This document shows positions 50,647-59,250 of a stretch of 64,000 nucleotides of DNA, piece by piece. The position numbers were made by a program, and so were the translations under genes. Position 1 is the first letter of the stretch, and each line of letters begins with the position of its first letter. The notes beneath the pieces are model-generated. The model saw nothing but the letters and a program-made list of their open reading frames with translations, was not told where the DNA came from and did no database searches. The DNA is taken from contig CM060121.1 in the NCBI GenBank assembly GCA_030522415.1, forward strand, positions 22,789,142-22,853,141. Reading direction: 5' to 3'. This DNA comes from Channallabes apus (lineage: Eukaryota; Chordata; Actinopteri; Siluriformes; Clariidae).

Positions 50647-51131
50647 TGTCACGGCACACCAGGTCACGCCCACCTGTCAAACCAAGCCATGATCTCCCAC
50701 AAATCCATTCCATACTCCAGTTCACAGTTTCAATTTTGCCACCTCATTAACCGGCTCCAGCACAGCTGTTCCTCATTTCAATCACAACCCTGCTCTATTT
50801 AACTTGCTCACAAACAACCACCCCTTGCCAGATTATTGTGTGCCTTAATGCCCAATTCTCCAGCGATTTCACCTGCCTTGCTACTCGGATTTCGACTCAC
50901 GCTTTGTTTTAGGGATCACGGCTTTGCTTCTTGTCTTGGATTGTTGTTTGTTTGGATTTCTGGATAACGAACCCCACTATCGCATCTCGACCACGAATTC
51001 GGATCACGGACCCTGTTTGTCTTCTCGGCTTTGACCCACGCATTCTCACCACCGCGACTCTTCTCCACGAAACAAGCACAGCACCCCTGCTTTGCACCGC
51101 GGCCAACGCACGCCTCATCTTCACAAGGTAA

Positions 51132-51229
51132 GATTCAAGATTCAAGATTCAAAGAACTTTATTAATCCCAAAGGGAAATTGCTTATGCTCGGTTACAGGT
51201 GCTCACAGTTGTTAACTAAGAAAGGTGGG

Positions 51230-51277
<48 letters not shown>

Positions 51278-54200
51278 GTAAGTATTAGTGTCCTGTTGTA
51301 TACCAGTCAGTGAAAAAAATCCACATACATGTGTGTATGAGTTACAGCGAAGAGTTGTAAAGTTTTATGGCCGTTGGGAGAAAGGATTTCCTGTGACGCT
51401 CAGTGGAACACTTGATAGTAATCAGTCTCTGGCTGAAACTGCTCCTCTGTTCAGCCAAAACACTGTATAGCGGGTGAGAAGGATTGTTCACAATGGATTG
51501 TACTTTGGACAGAATCCTCCTCTTTGCTACTACATCCACCGAGTCAAGCTCCATGCCTAGCACAGATCCGGCCTTTTTAATTGACTTGTCCAGTTTGTTC
51601 TTATCAGACACCTTAATGTTACCACCCCAACAGACCACAGCGTAAAAAATGACACTCGCCACAACGGTCTCATAGAACATCTGTAGAATGGTATTACAGA
51701 CGTTAAAAGACCTGAGCCTTCGAAGAAAGTACAATCGACTCTGACCTTTCTTGTAGAGTGCCGTTGTGTTGAGTGACCAGTCAAGTTTGTTGTCCAGATA
51801 AACTCCCAGATATTTGTAATCGGAGACAATGTCCACTATCTCCCCCTTGACAGATATAGGAGTCACAGGGGTCTTGTTTCTCCTAAAGTCTACCACCATC
51901 TCCTTTGTTTTCCTGATGTTGAGTTGTAGGTGATTACGCTCACACCAGGAAACGAAGTCATCCACAACAGACTGGTACTCCGAGGTGTCACCCTCCTCTA
52001 TACACCCAACAACCACAGAGTCGTCAGAGAACTTCTGCAGGTGGCATGACTCTGAGTTATATCTAAAGTCAGATGTATAGAGGGTGAAAAGAAACGGAGA
52101 CAGTACCGTCCCCTGGGGAGCTCCAGTGCTGCAGATCAAAGTCTCTGACACACAGTTCTTTAGTCGGACATACTGGGGGCGACAGGTCAGGTAGTCCATG
52201 ATCCAGGAAACCAAGCGGGTGTCAATGTTTATGTTCCTTAATTTCTCCCCCAGTACTGCTGGTTGGATGGTGTTGAAGGCACTGGAGAAGTCAAAGAACA
52301 TCATCCTTACGGAGGTCCTAGGCTTGTCAAGGTGAGAGTAGGTGCGATGTAGCAGGTGTATTATGGCGTCATCAACACCCATGAACGGCTGATAGGCAAA
52401 CTGAAGAGGGTCCAGAGAGGACTTCACCAGGGGACGAAGTGTATCCAGGATCAGTCTCTCAAACACCTTCATAATATGCGATGTTAAAGCCACCGGCCTG
52501 TAGTCGTTCTGGGCACAGGGACGTGGTGTTTTGGGTACCGGCACAATGCATGATGTTTTCCACAGTGCAGGGACTTTCTGAAGAGACAGACTCAGGCTAA
52601 AGAGGTACTGGAGGACACCACATAGTTGGGGAGCACAGGATTTCAGGACTCTCGGATTGATCTTATCCGGACCTACAGCTTTTGTAGGGCTGATCTTACT
52701 CAGGCCATGTTTAACCTGATCCACTGAGATGTTGATTGCTGGGAGTGCAGGAGTAGTGACTGTGACTGTTCTCTGTGTAGGGGAGGACATAGGAGCAGGA
52801 ATGTGTGGATTTGGGTTGAAGTCGGGGGGAGTGTGAGACATAGGGACATCAAATCTATTGAAGAAAGTGTTGAGGTCGTTTGCACGTTCCCTATTCCCCT
52901 CAATAGCCTGGCCGCTCGTCTTATAGCCAGTGATACTCCTCATGCCCCTCCACACCTCTCTCGTGTTGTTTTGCTTCAGCCTTTGTTCTAGTTTTCTCCT
53001 GTATGCCTCTTTCCCCTCCTTGATTTTCCCGGTTAGCATTTTTTGAGCCTTCTTCACTGCTTCCTTATCACCAGACCTAAAGGCACTTTTTTTTTCATTT
53101 AAACACGCTTTAATGTCTTTGGTGACCCAGGGTTTGTTGTTGGGGAAACAGCGAATATCTCTCATCGGTACACAGGTGTCAACACAGAAGTTAATGTACT
53201 CCGTGATGCAGTCCGTCATTCCATCAATGTCCTCTCCATATGATGCACTGAGAACCTCCCAGTCTGTAGCCTCGAAACAATCCTGTAACGTAGCAGTGGC
53301 ACCTTCTGACCATCTTCTTACACTCCTCACATTAGCAGGCTGTCTCTGAACTAGTGGTTTGTATGTGGGCATGAGGTGGACTAGGTTGTGATCCGACCTC
53401 CCCAGGGGGGGAAGTGCTGCAGCACTGTAAGCACCTTTGACATTAGCATACAGCAGGTCTAGTGTCTTCTCCCCCCTAGTGTGACAATCCACGTACTGGG
53501 TGAAAGTGGGAATAGTCTTGTTCAGTGATGTGTGATTGAAATCACCGGAGATCAGGAGAAAGGCATCAGGGTGTCGAGTCTGGAGTTTGGCAGTTACAGA
53601 GTGAATGACGTCACACGCGGCAGCGGCATTCGCGGATGGAGGAATGTACACAGCAGTTATTATCACATGTGAGAATTCTCTTGGTAAATAATATGGGCGA
53701 AGTCCGACAGCCAACAGTTCAATATCTGGACTACAAACGCGCTCCTTAACAGTCACATGACCGGGGTTACACCACATGTTGTTGATGTAAACAGCCAGCC
53801 CCCCTCCTTTCCTCTTACCGCTCTCTCTCCTCGTCCTGTCGCTCCGAATCGCGCTGAAGCCGTCCAGTGTAATATTAGAGTCTGGCACATCACTATGTAA
53901 CCAAGTCTCAGTAAAACACATCAGACTGCACTCGCGGAAGATGTTTTCAGTCTTTAACAAAGCTGTCAACTCGTCCATCTTATTGTCCAGAGATCTCACG
54001 TTGCCCATGATAAGAGACGGGACATACGGCTTGTACTTTCTCATCCTTTCCTTATGCGCCGCGCGTTTCTCTTCCTCTTTAGCTCCTCTGCGCCGCTTCC
54101 TTCCACCTCTGCATCCTCTTATCGTCCTCCTCCGTATCTCATCCGGAATGTTTAGAGTCCTATACAGAGTCGGATCTCTGATGCCGGCCGGCTTCAGTGC

Positions 54201-54467
54201 GATCAGCTGTTCCCTGTTGTAAACAAAGGAGCCGCCTCCTTGCTGTTGCGCGCTGATCACCCGGAGCGCCGAAAGTGTAATTAAAATTGCGTAACTGAGA
54301 ACAAGAACACTTTCAAAACGCATGGTTTGAAAGGGCGACCTTACTTGTTAAATACAGAATAAAGTTATAAATAAATAAGAGAAGGAAAGTATAATAAAAA
54401 GTAAAAAACACACGAGAATTCCGAGAGCAACTGCACCAAGCTGCTGCACGCTCGCGCATGCGCAGAA
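51132..54467 (-). mobile_element. Full-length 3.3-kb LINE with intact ORF
   Basis: Minus strand, with a 4-bp duplication GTAA (51128-51131, 54468-54471). The 5' leader is ~140 bp. The 3' UTR contains a ~44-nt homopolymer (A on plus, 51231-51274) and ends in a 7-nt (ATCTTGA)-type tail (51132-51155), adjacent to TTTATTAATCCCAAAGGGAA on plus. One ORF of 993 codons is undamaged, so this may be a recent, competent copy. I do not fix the clade. Confidence 0.88.
51342..54323 (-). CDS. LINE ORF: apurinic-type endonuclease plus reverse transcriptase (993 aa)
   Basis: Residues 1-26 are hydrophobic and signal-peptide-like (VLVLSYAILITLSALRVISA). A basic Arg/Lys-rich linker follows at 60-100. The endonuclease domain begins with GNVRSLDNKMDEL near 107 and has CFTETWL (Glu139), ISGDFNH near 257 and GRSDHNLVHL near 315. 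The RT domain has YRPVALTSHIMKVFERLIL, FFDFSSAFNTIQPAVL, STGAPQGTVLSPFLFTLYTS and the catalytic FSDD near 765 (FADD is more usual). It would nick target DNA and copy its own RNA. No stops or frameshifts are present. Confidence 0.92.
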   Translation of the reverse strand: MRFESVLVLSYAILITLSALRVISAQQQGGGSFVYNREQLIALKPAGIRDPTLYRTLNIPDEIRRRTIRGCRGGRKRRRGAKEEEKRAAHKERMRKYKPYVPSLIMGNVRSLDNKMDELTALLKTENIFRECSLMCFTETWLHSDVPDSNITLDGFSAIRSDRTRRESGKRKGGGLAVYINNMWCNPGHVTVKERVCSPDIELLAVGLRPYYLPREFSHVIITAVYIPPSANAAAACDVIHSVTAKLQTRHPDAFLLISGDFNHTSLNKTIPTFTQYVDCHTRGEKTLDLLYANVKGAYSAAALPPLGRSDHNLVHLMPTYKPLVQRQPANVRSVRRWSEGATATLQDCFEATDWEVLSASYGEDIDGMTDCITEYINFCVDTCVPMRDIRCFPNNKPWVTKDIKACLNEKKSAFRSGDKEAVKKAQKMLTGKIKEGKEAYRRKLEQRLKQNNTREVWRGMRSITGYKTSGQAIEGNRERANDLNTFFNRFDVPMSHTPPDFNPNPHIPAPMSSPTQRTVTVTTPALPAINISVDQVKHGLSKISPTKAVGPDKINPRVLKSCAPQLCGVLQYLFSLSLSLQKVPALWKTSCIVPVPKTPRPCAQNDYRPVALTSHIMKVFERLILDTLRPLVKSSLDPLQFAYQPFMGVDDAIIHLLHRTYSHLDKPRTSVRMMFFDFSSAFNTIQPAVLGEKLRNINIDTRLVSWIMDYLTCRPQYVRLKNCVSETLICSTGAPQGTVLSPFLFTLYTSDFRYNSESCHLQKFSDDSVVVGCIEEGDTSEYQSVVDDFVSWCERNHLQLNIRKTKEMVVDFRRNKTPVTPISVKGEIVDIVSDYKYLGVYLDNKLDWSLNTTALYKKGQSRLYFLRRLRSFNVCNTILQMFYETVVASVIFYAVVCWGGNIKVSDKNKLDKSIKKAGSVLGMELDSVDVVAKRRILSKVQSIVNNPSHPLYSVLAEQRSSFSQRLITIKCSTERHRKSFLPTAIKLYNSSL

Positions 54468-54535
54468 GTAATCAGTGCATTTAACAACACGCGCTCTGCA
54501 CTTGGATCCACCACGCCCGTCCGGACCATAACAGT

Positions 54536-54544
54536 ATAATCTGG
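54536..54544 (+). promoter_or_regulatory. Gypsy-2 self-priming primer binding site
   Basis: ATAATCTGG starts 2 nt after the 5' LTR end and is the exact reverse complement of CCAGATTAT at 50828-50836 in the same LTR. The gag ATG follows at 54551. This is the third independent case of the layout in the window. Confidence 0.65.
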
Positions 54545-54550
54545 CCAGTA

Positions 54551-55138
54551 ATGGATCCAGCGGAGAATGCTCGGCTGGGGGCGGCGCTGCAGAGCCAAGG
54601 CGCCCTTCTAGGATCTCATCAGCAGAATATTCAGCAAATCATGACCATGCTCCACACCGTCACACAGACGCTGACCTCCATCACTGATCAGATCCAGCAA
54701 CTGCACCTTATTACATCTCCTGCTTCTCAGCCACCACCGCCACCACTGGCACCCATTACCCGCCATGAACCACGCCTCCCTGCACCACCCACATACGATG
54801 GCGACCCACTTACCTGCCATTCCTTTCTCTCTCAGTGTTCTCTCGTGCTTGAGCTCCAAGCCTCATCCTTCCCCACGGAACGTTCAAAGGTAGCCTACGT
54901 CATTACTCTTCTTTCTGGCAGAGCAAGGGAATGGGGAACATCCCTATGGGATGCCCAAGTCGACTGCTGCGCCACCGTCATGGCGTTCACCAACGAAATG
55001 AGGCGAGTGTTTGATCGTTCTTTTTCTGGACGACAGGCGGCGGGTCAACTTCTCAACTTATGTCAAGGAACTCGTTCAGTTCACAATTATGCCATTGATT
55101 TCAGGACTCTGGCAGCCTCTTGTGGTTGGGATCGTTAA
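54551..55138 (+). pseudogene. Gypsy-2 gag, truncated
   Basis: 195 codons starting MDPAENARLGAALQSQGALL, with a Gln-rich coiled segment, a Pro-rich stretch and the core [52 protein letters not shown] stop at 55136-55138 ends it; homology continues to about 55195. Zinc knuckle and protease are deleted. It is clearly related to Gypsy-1 gag. Confidence 0.85.
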
Positions 55139-55195
55139 GCAATTTACGACACTTTCCTTCATGGACTGGCTGACTCCATCAAGGATGAGTGGCTG

Positions 55196-56364
55196 CTACT
55201 CGGCTAGAAGTAGAAAACCAAGTCCTGCAATCACTAGAGCATGAGCCTGGTCCTAGTAACGTCCCTCTCCGGAAGCTCTTCGTCCCAGCCTCAGTCCGTC
55301 CCTCAGTATTAGAGTGGGGCCACAACTCAAAGTTAGCATGCCATCCAGGGGCTACCCGCACTCTTGCCCTACTAAAGCAACGATTCTGGTGGCCATCCAT
55401 CACAGAAGATGTAAAAAACTTTGTGGCCGCATGTGACATATGCACCAGAAACAAAGCACCCAACCATCCACCCGAGGGTCTACTCAAACCTCTCCTCATC
55501 CCCCACCGCCCATGGTCCCATATCGCTCTTGACTTTGTCACTGGACTACCCTCCTCCAACAATAACACATGTATACTCACCATAGTTGACCGTTTCTCCA
55601 AAGCCGCTCACTTTGTTCCTCTACCCAAACTCCCTTCCGCCAAAGAAACCGCAAAGCTCATGGTTAACCATGTATTTCGTCTCCATGGCCTCCCTTTAGA
55701 CATAGTCTCCGACAGGGGCCCCTAATTCTCAACCCAATTCTGGAAGGCTTTCTGTAGCCTCATTGGCGCAACACCTAGCCTCTCGTCCGGTTTTCACCTT
55801 CAGAGCAACGGCCAGACCGAACGCGCCAATCAGGAGCTTGAGAAGATCCTGAGATGCATGACCGCTCGGGACGCATCTTCGTGGAGCCATCTTCTCCCCT
55901 GGGTGGAGTATGCACATAACTCATTCCCCACCTCTGTGACTGGAATGTCCCCATTTCAATGCTGTTTAGGCTACCAGCCACCGCTTTTCCCCACCCAGGA
56001 AGAGGAAACTGCCGTCCCTTCAGCTCAAGCTTTTGTGCGCCGTTGTAGAAACACATGGAGACGTGCCCGTGTTCAGCTTTTACGCACCGTGAGCACTTTC
56101 CAACGTAAAGCCAACCGGCACCAATGTGCAGCCCCAAAGTATCGCGTTGGTCAAAGGGTCATGCTCTCCACTCGCGATCTACCACTCAAGACCACATCCA
56201 GGAAACTCTCGCCAAGATTCATAGGTCCCTTCACAATCTCACGTATCATCAACCCCTCCTCTGTCAGGCTGGCTCTCCCTCTCTCCATGCGCCGAGTTCA
56301 CCCCACATTCCATGTCTCCCAGATCCGCAGATTGGTGCCATGCCCTCTGGCTTCGCCCAGATTT
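55196..56364 (+). pseudogene. Gypsy-2 integrase
   Basis: The zinc-binding module ([33 protein letters not shown]) and first catalytic part ([31 protein letters not shown]) are in the frame 55189-55725. A TAA stop breaks the protein just after DRGP. The frame 55858-56385 continues with WVEYAHNSFPTSVTGMSPFQ and the RFIGPF module. The chromodomain is lost at the jump into the 3' LTR (~56364). Confidence 0.82.
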
Positions 56365-56611
56365 TGGATTTGGATTTCTGGATAACGAACCCCACTCTTG
56401 CATCTCGACCACAAATTCGGATCACGGACACTGTTTGTCTTCTCGGCTTTGACCCACGCATGCTCACCACCGCGACTTTTCTCTACGAAGCAAGCACAGC
56501 ACCCCTGCTTTGCACCGCGGCCAACGCACGCCTCATCTTCACAAGGTAATCAGTGCGTTTAACAACACGCGCTCTGCACTTGGATCCACCATGCCCGTCC
56601 GCACCGTAACA
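56365..56611 (+). repeat. Gypsy-2 3' LTR, 5'-truncated
   Basis: It matches 50960-51131 plus 54472-54533 of the 5' LTR (GGATTTCTGGATAACGAACC through the TAACA end). It provides the uninterrupted pre-LINE sequence. Confidence 0.82.
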
Positions 56612-56646
56612 GAAGAAGGCAGAGCAAAGGTCAATAACAGAGAAAT
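56612..56646 (-). pseudogene. 35-bp retroviral RT sliver between two Gypsy insertions
   Basis: The minus strand reads SVIDLCSAFF in the RT palm, the residues missing between the two larger RT fragments. It begins with the GAAGA duplication of Gypsy-2 and ends with the GAAAT duplication of Gypsy-3, which proves that both elements hit the same retroviral gene independently. Confidence 0.85.
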
Positions 56647-56727
56647 TGTCACATCCGAGCCACCTCAGCCCTGGGGAGTAAGATCCGGCTCAGACCGTGG
56701 TCCCACATTGTAAGATCCGAACAGACC

Positions 56728-57948
56728 GTGGTCCCACATTGCCGTGGATTTTGTGACGGATCTGCCCGTGTCCAAAGGGTACACCACAGTTCTAGTAGTG
56801 GTAGACCGATTCTCAAAGGATGCCGCTTCCTCCCGTTTAGCTCTCTCCCAACCGCCCTCCAGGTGGCAGAAACCCTATTCGATACAGTGTTTCGCTACTA
56901 CGGTATTCCGGAGGACATTGTTTCTGATCGTGGTCCCCAATTTATTTCGCGAGTCTGGAGAGCTTTCTTCCAGAAATTGGGGACCACTGTTAGCCTAACC
57001 TCGGGCTATCACCCTGAATCGAATGGGCAGGCAGAGCGGACTGTCCAAGATCTCGGGAGGTACCTCCGCGCATATTGTAGTAGTCGACAGCATGAGTGGG
57101 CAGACTGTTTATTCTGGGCGGAATATGCACGAAATTCTTTGAAACACTCCTCAACCGGCTTAACGCCGTTTCAAATTGTACTTGGGTACCAACCTCCGCT
57201 GTGTCCTTGGGATGCCACTACCACCGATATTCCCCTGGTGGATCAGTGGTTCAAAAGAGCGGAAACAGTGTGGGAGAATGCGCATACCAAAATCTCCCAA
57301 GCAGTTCGTAGGTTCAAAAAATTCGCCGATAGACGACGAAGGGAAAGTCCTCCGCTCCAGATAGGAGATCGAGTGTGGCTCTCAACAAAGGACCTCTCCC
57401 TCAACCTGCCCTGCCGGAAACTCTCCCCAAAATACATCGGCCCCTTTCCCATAATAGCAATAATCAATCCCGTTTCATTTAAGTTACAGTTACCCTCTCA
57501 CATGCATATTAACCCTGTTTTCCATGTCTCACTTCTCAGGCCAGTGGTCCGGGGCCCCCTGGACGGGGGCGCCGCGAACCCTTCGCTTCCCGGGGCTGTG
57601 GAAATTGGGGGCGCCCCTGCATTCAGAGTCAAAGAACTACTAGACTCCCGGAGGAGGGGGGGCGTTCTGCAATATTTGGTCGACTGGGAGGGATACGGAC
57701 CGGAGGAGCGCAGCTGGGTCCCGGCGAGAGATGTACTGAGTCGGGAACTCATCTCTGATTTCCATCAGAGAAGGCCGGATCGCCCAGCGCCGCGCCCTCC
57801 GAGTCGCCCCCCCCGCCAGCCGCCCACTCCGGTAATGCAGAGAGCGCGCCCACGCCCCTCTCAGGAAGCCGGTCCTGGGAGGGGGGGTGATGTCACATCC
57901 GAGCCACCTCAGCCCTGGGGAGTAAGATCCGGCTCACCGGACTACTGA
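56728..57948 (+). pseudogene. Gypsy-3 integrase with chromodomain
   Basis: The core starts in one frame ([20 protein letters not shown], 56744) and shifts near 56820 into the frame that runs to 57948. Motifs are [32 protein letters not shown], the SPKYIGPF module and the chromodomain [19 protein letters not shown]. It closely parallels Gypsy-4 integrase. One frameshift and loss of the rest of pol make it inactive. The last codons lie in the 3' LTR. Confidence 0.85.
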
Positions 57949-58413
57949 GCCGTCACTTTGTCTCCCCCTAGTGTGTCTACGTGTGTATTAGTTCCCCGTT
58001 AAGTTCATTATCAAGTTCACCTGTGTCTACCCCTGTGTGTCTCTATATATAGCAGCTGAGCCCAGAGCCCTTTTGTCTGTTCACTGTTGTGCACCCTTCT
58101 GTGTCGTTCTCTCACCAGATGTTTCTCTTTCTCCCTCACCCAGGACTGAGTGGTATCTGCAGGTGAGGCGGATTCGAGCCTCATACGGCTACACTGGGAC
58201 TGACTTCCCAGAAAGACTTACCCTTGGTTCCAGTTCACAGACAAGTGTCTCTTTTTGTTTCTTGCTCCTTCGTTAGCCCGCCTGCAGACCCCGGCCTGGA
58301 GTAGTATTTAAGTGTTACCTGTTTGTAGGCTTACGGACAAAAATAATAAATAAGATCATCATTTCTGCCTAACTCTGCGTCTGCGTTCTCTGTACCCATG
58401 GTTAGACATGACA
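57891..58413 (+). repeat. Gypsy-3 3' LTR
   Basis: 523 bp from TGTCACATCC to CATGACA, preceded by a G-rich polypurine tract (GGGAGGGGGGG). The first ~45 bp repeat 56647-56694. It contains TATATATAG near 58043-58051 and AATAAATAA near 58346. Confidence 0.85.
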
Positions 58414-59247
58414 GAAATGTGAATGATGACAAGGTATAGAGGAGACGATGGACAGCACATCAGGCACAACAGGTGCTACAGGGATAATTATGTCATTTAT
58501 TTTTCTCAAATCTTGTGTAAATCTCCACGTACCATCAGGTTTCAGTACTGGATTAACAGGTGTGTTATAAGAACTTACACATGGTTTAACAACACCCTGC
58601 TTGAGCAATGAGCTTAAAATTTCATCTATTCCTGAGGCCTTGGCCTCGGAGAGTGGATATTGTTTGATGTACACAGGTTGCGAATGTTTTAATTTAGCTT
58701 CATAAGGAACACAGTGTACTAACCCCACCTCATCCTTATGTTCAGCCCACAGACTGCTCGGCACACATTCAAGGGCAGCAGGAATAGAGCTGTTCTGTGA
58801 AGAAAGGAAACAATTATTTACACGCATATTTGTGAGGTGGGAAAAAGGAACTGAATCGGGCACTTCAACAGTGAGTTTTGCGCCAGAAAAAGTCAAGGAC
58901 ATGTGTAGTCTGCTCATTAAATCGCGTCCTAGCAGATTAAAAGGACAATCAGGCATACAGACAAAACGATGAGAGAAATGAATTCCCTTATCTAAAGGAC
59001 ATGTTACAGTTACCTGAGGAGTGAAATAATTTTGTTGAGCAACCCCTTCAATTCCCACAGAGCTGATACTTTTATTCGAGAGCGGTCCCTCATAATCACA
59101 ACCTAAAGATGACATTGTAGCTCCCGTATCCACCAAAAAAGAGAATACAGAACCATCTATACACAATTCTATAAAGGGCAACTCATTAACCTGAGGTGAC
59201 TCGAAAGTACAAAGTAACATCGCGGGGCTGGAACTCTGCGGGCATCC
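58414..59247 (-). pseudogene. Retroviral protease and N-terminal RT
   Basis: Open from the codon after the UAG at 59250-59248 down to the Gypsy-3 insertion. The protease has FSFLVDTGATMSSLG (catalytic DTGA) and FNLLGRDLMSRL. The RT fingers start with VNPVLKPDGTWRFTQDLRKI. The frame itself is undamaged and ends only because Gypsy-3 interrupts it. Confidence 0.85.
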
Positions 59248-59250
59248 CTA
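59248..59250 (-). promoter_or_regulatory. Gag UAG codon in frame with pol (readthrough site)
   Basis: The gag stop TAG is followed by GGA and by an open in-frame stretch that leads directly into protease. This is the gammaretrovirus arrangement (UAG G..., readthrough to make gag-pol). I have not folded the downstream sequence for the stimulatory pseudoknot. Confidence 0.7.

Larger units (their letters stand above)
50647..54533 (+). repeat. Gypsy-2 5' LTR, split by a LINE
   Basis: The LTR parts are 50647-51131 and 54472-54533, about 547 bp together. TATTTAA (50796-50802) precedes CCAGATTAT (50828-50836), the predicted RNA start, by ~32 nt. The break point is fixed by comparison with the uninterrupted 3' LTR (56540-56555). 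Confidence 0.82.
50647..56611 (+). mobile_element. Gypsy-2: internally deleted Ty3/Gypsy element
   Basis: Plus strand, inserted in the retroviral RT with exact target duplication GAAGA (50642-50646, 56612-56616). The 5' LTR starts TGTCACGG; both LTRs end TAACA. Gag is joined directly to the integrase zinc region near 55195, so protease, RT and RNase H are deleted. The 3' LTR lacks its first ~300 bp. The 5' LTR is split by the LINE at 51132-54467. Confidence 0.88.
56647..58413 (+). mobile_element. Gypsy-3: internally deleted Ty3/Gypsy element related to Gypsy-4
   Basis: Exact target duplication GAAAT (56642-56646, 58414-58418); starts TGTCACATCC and ends CATGACA. Only ~50 bp of the 5' LTR remain (56647-56694). 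A short duplicated block (GACCGTGGTCCCACATTG, twice) follows, then integrase. Gag, protease, RT and RNase H are gone. The 3' LTR (57891-58413) is complete. Confidence 0.88.

Noticed and set aside
50931..51131. ORF in the Gypsy-2 LTR, also seen at 56390-56549
   Set aside because: It is an LTR sequence repeated at both ends of the element, with no domain.
57600..57800. Chromodomain as a host chromatin gene (also 40790-40960)
   Set aside because: It is fused in frame to Gypsy integrase, as is normal for chromoviruses.
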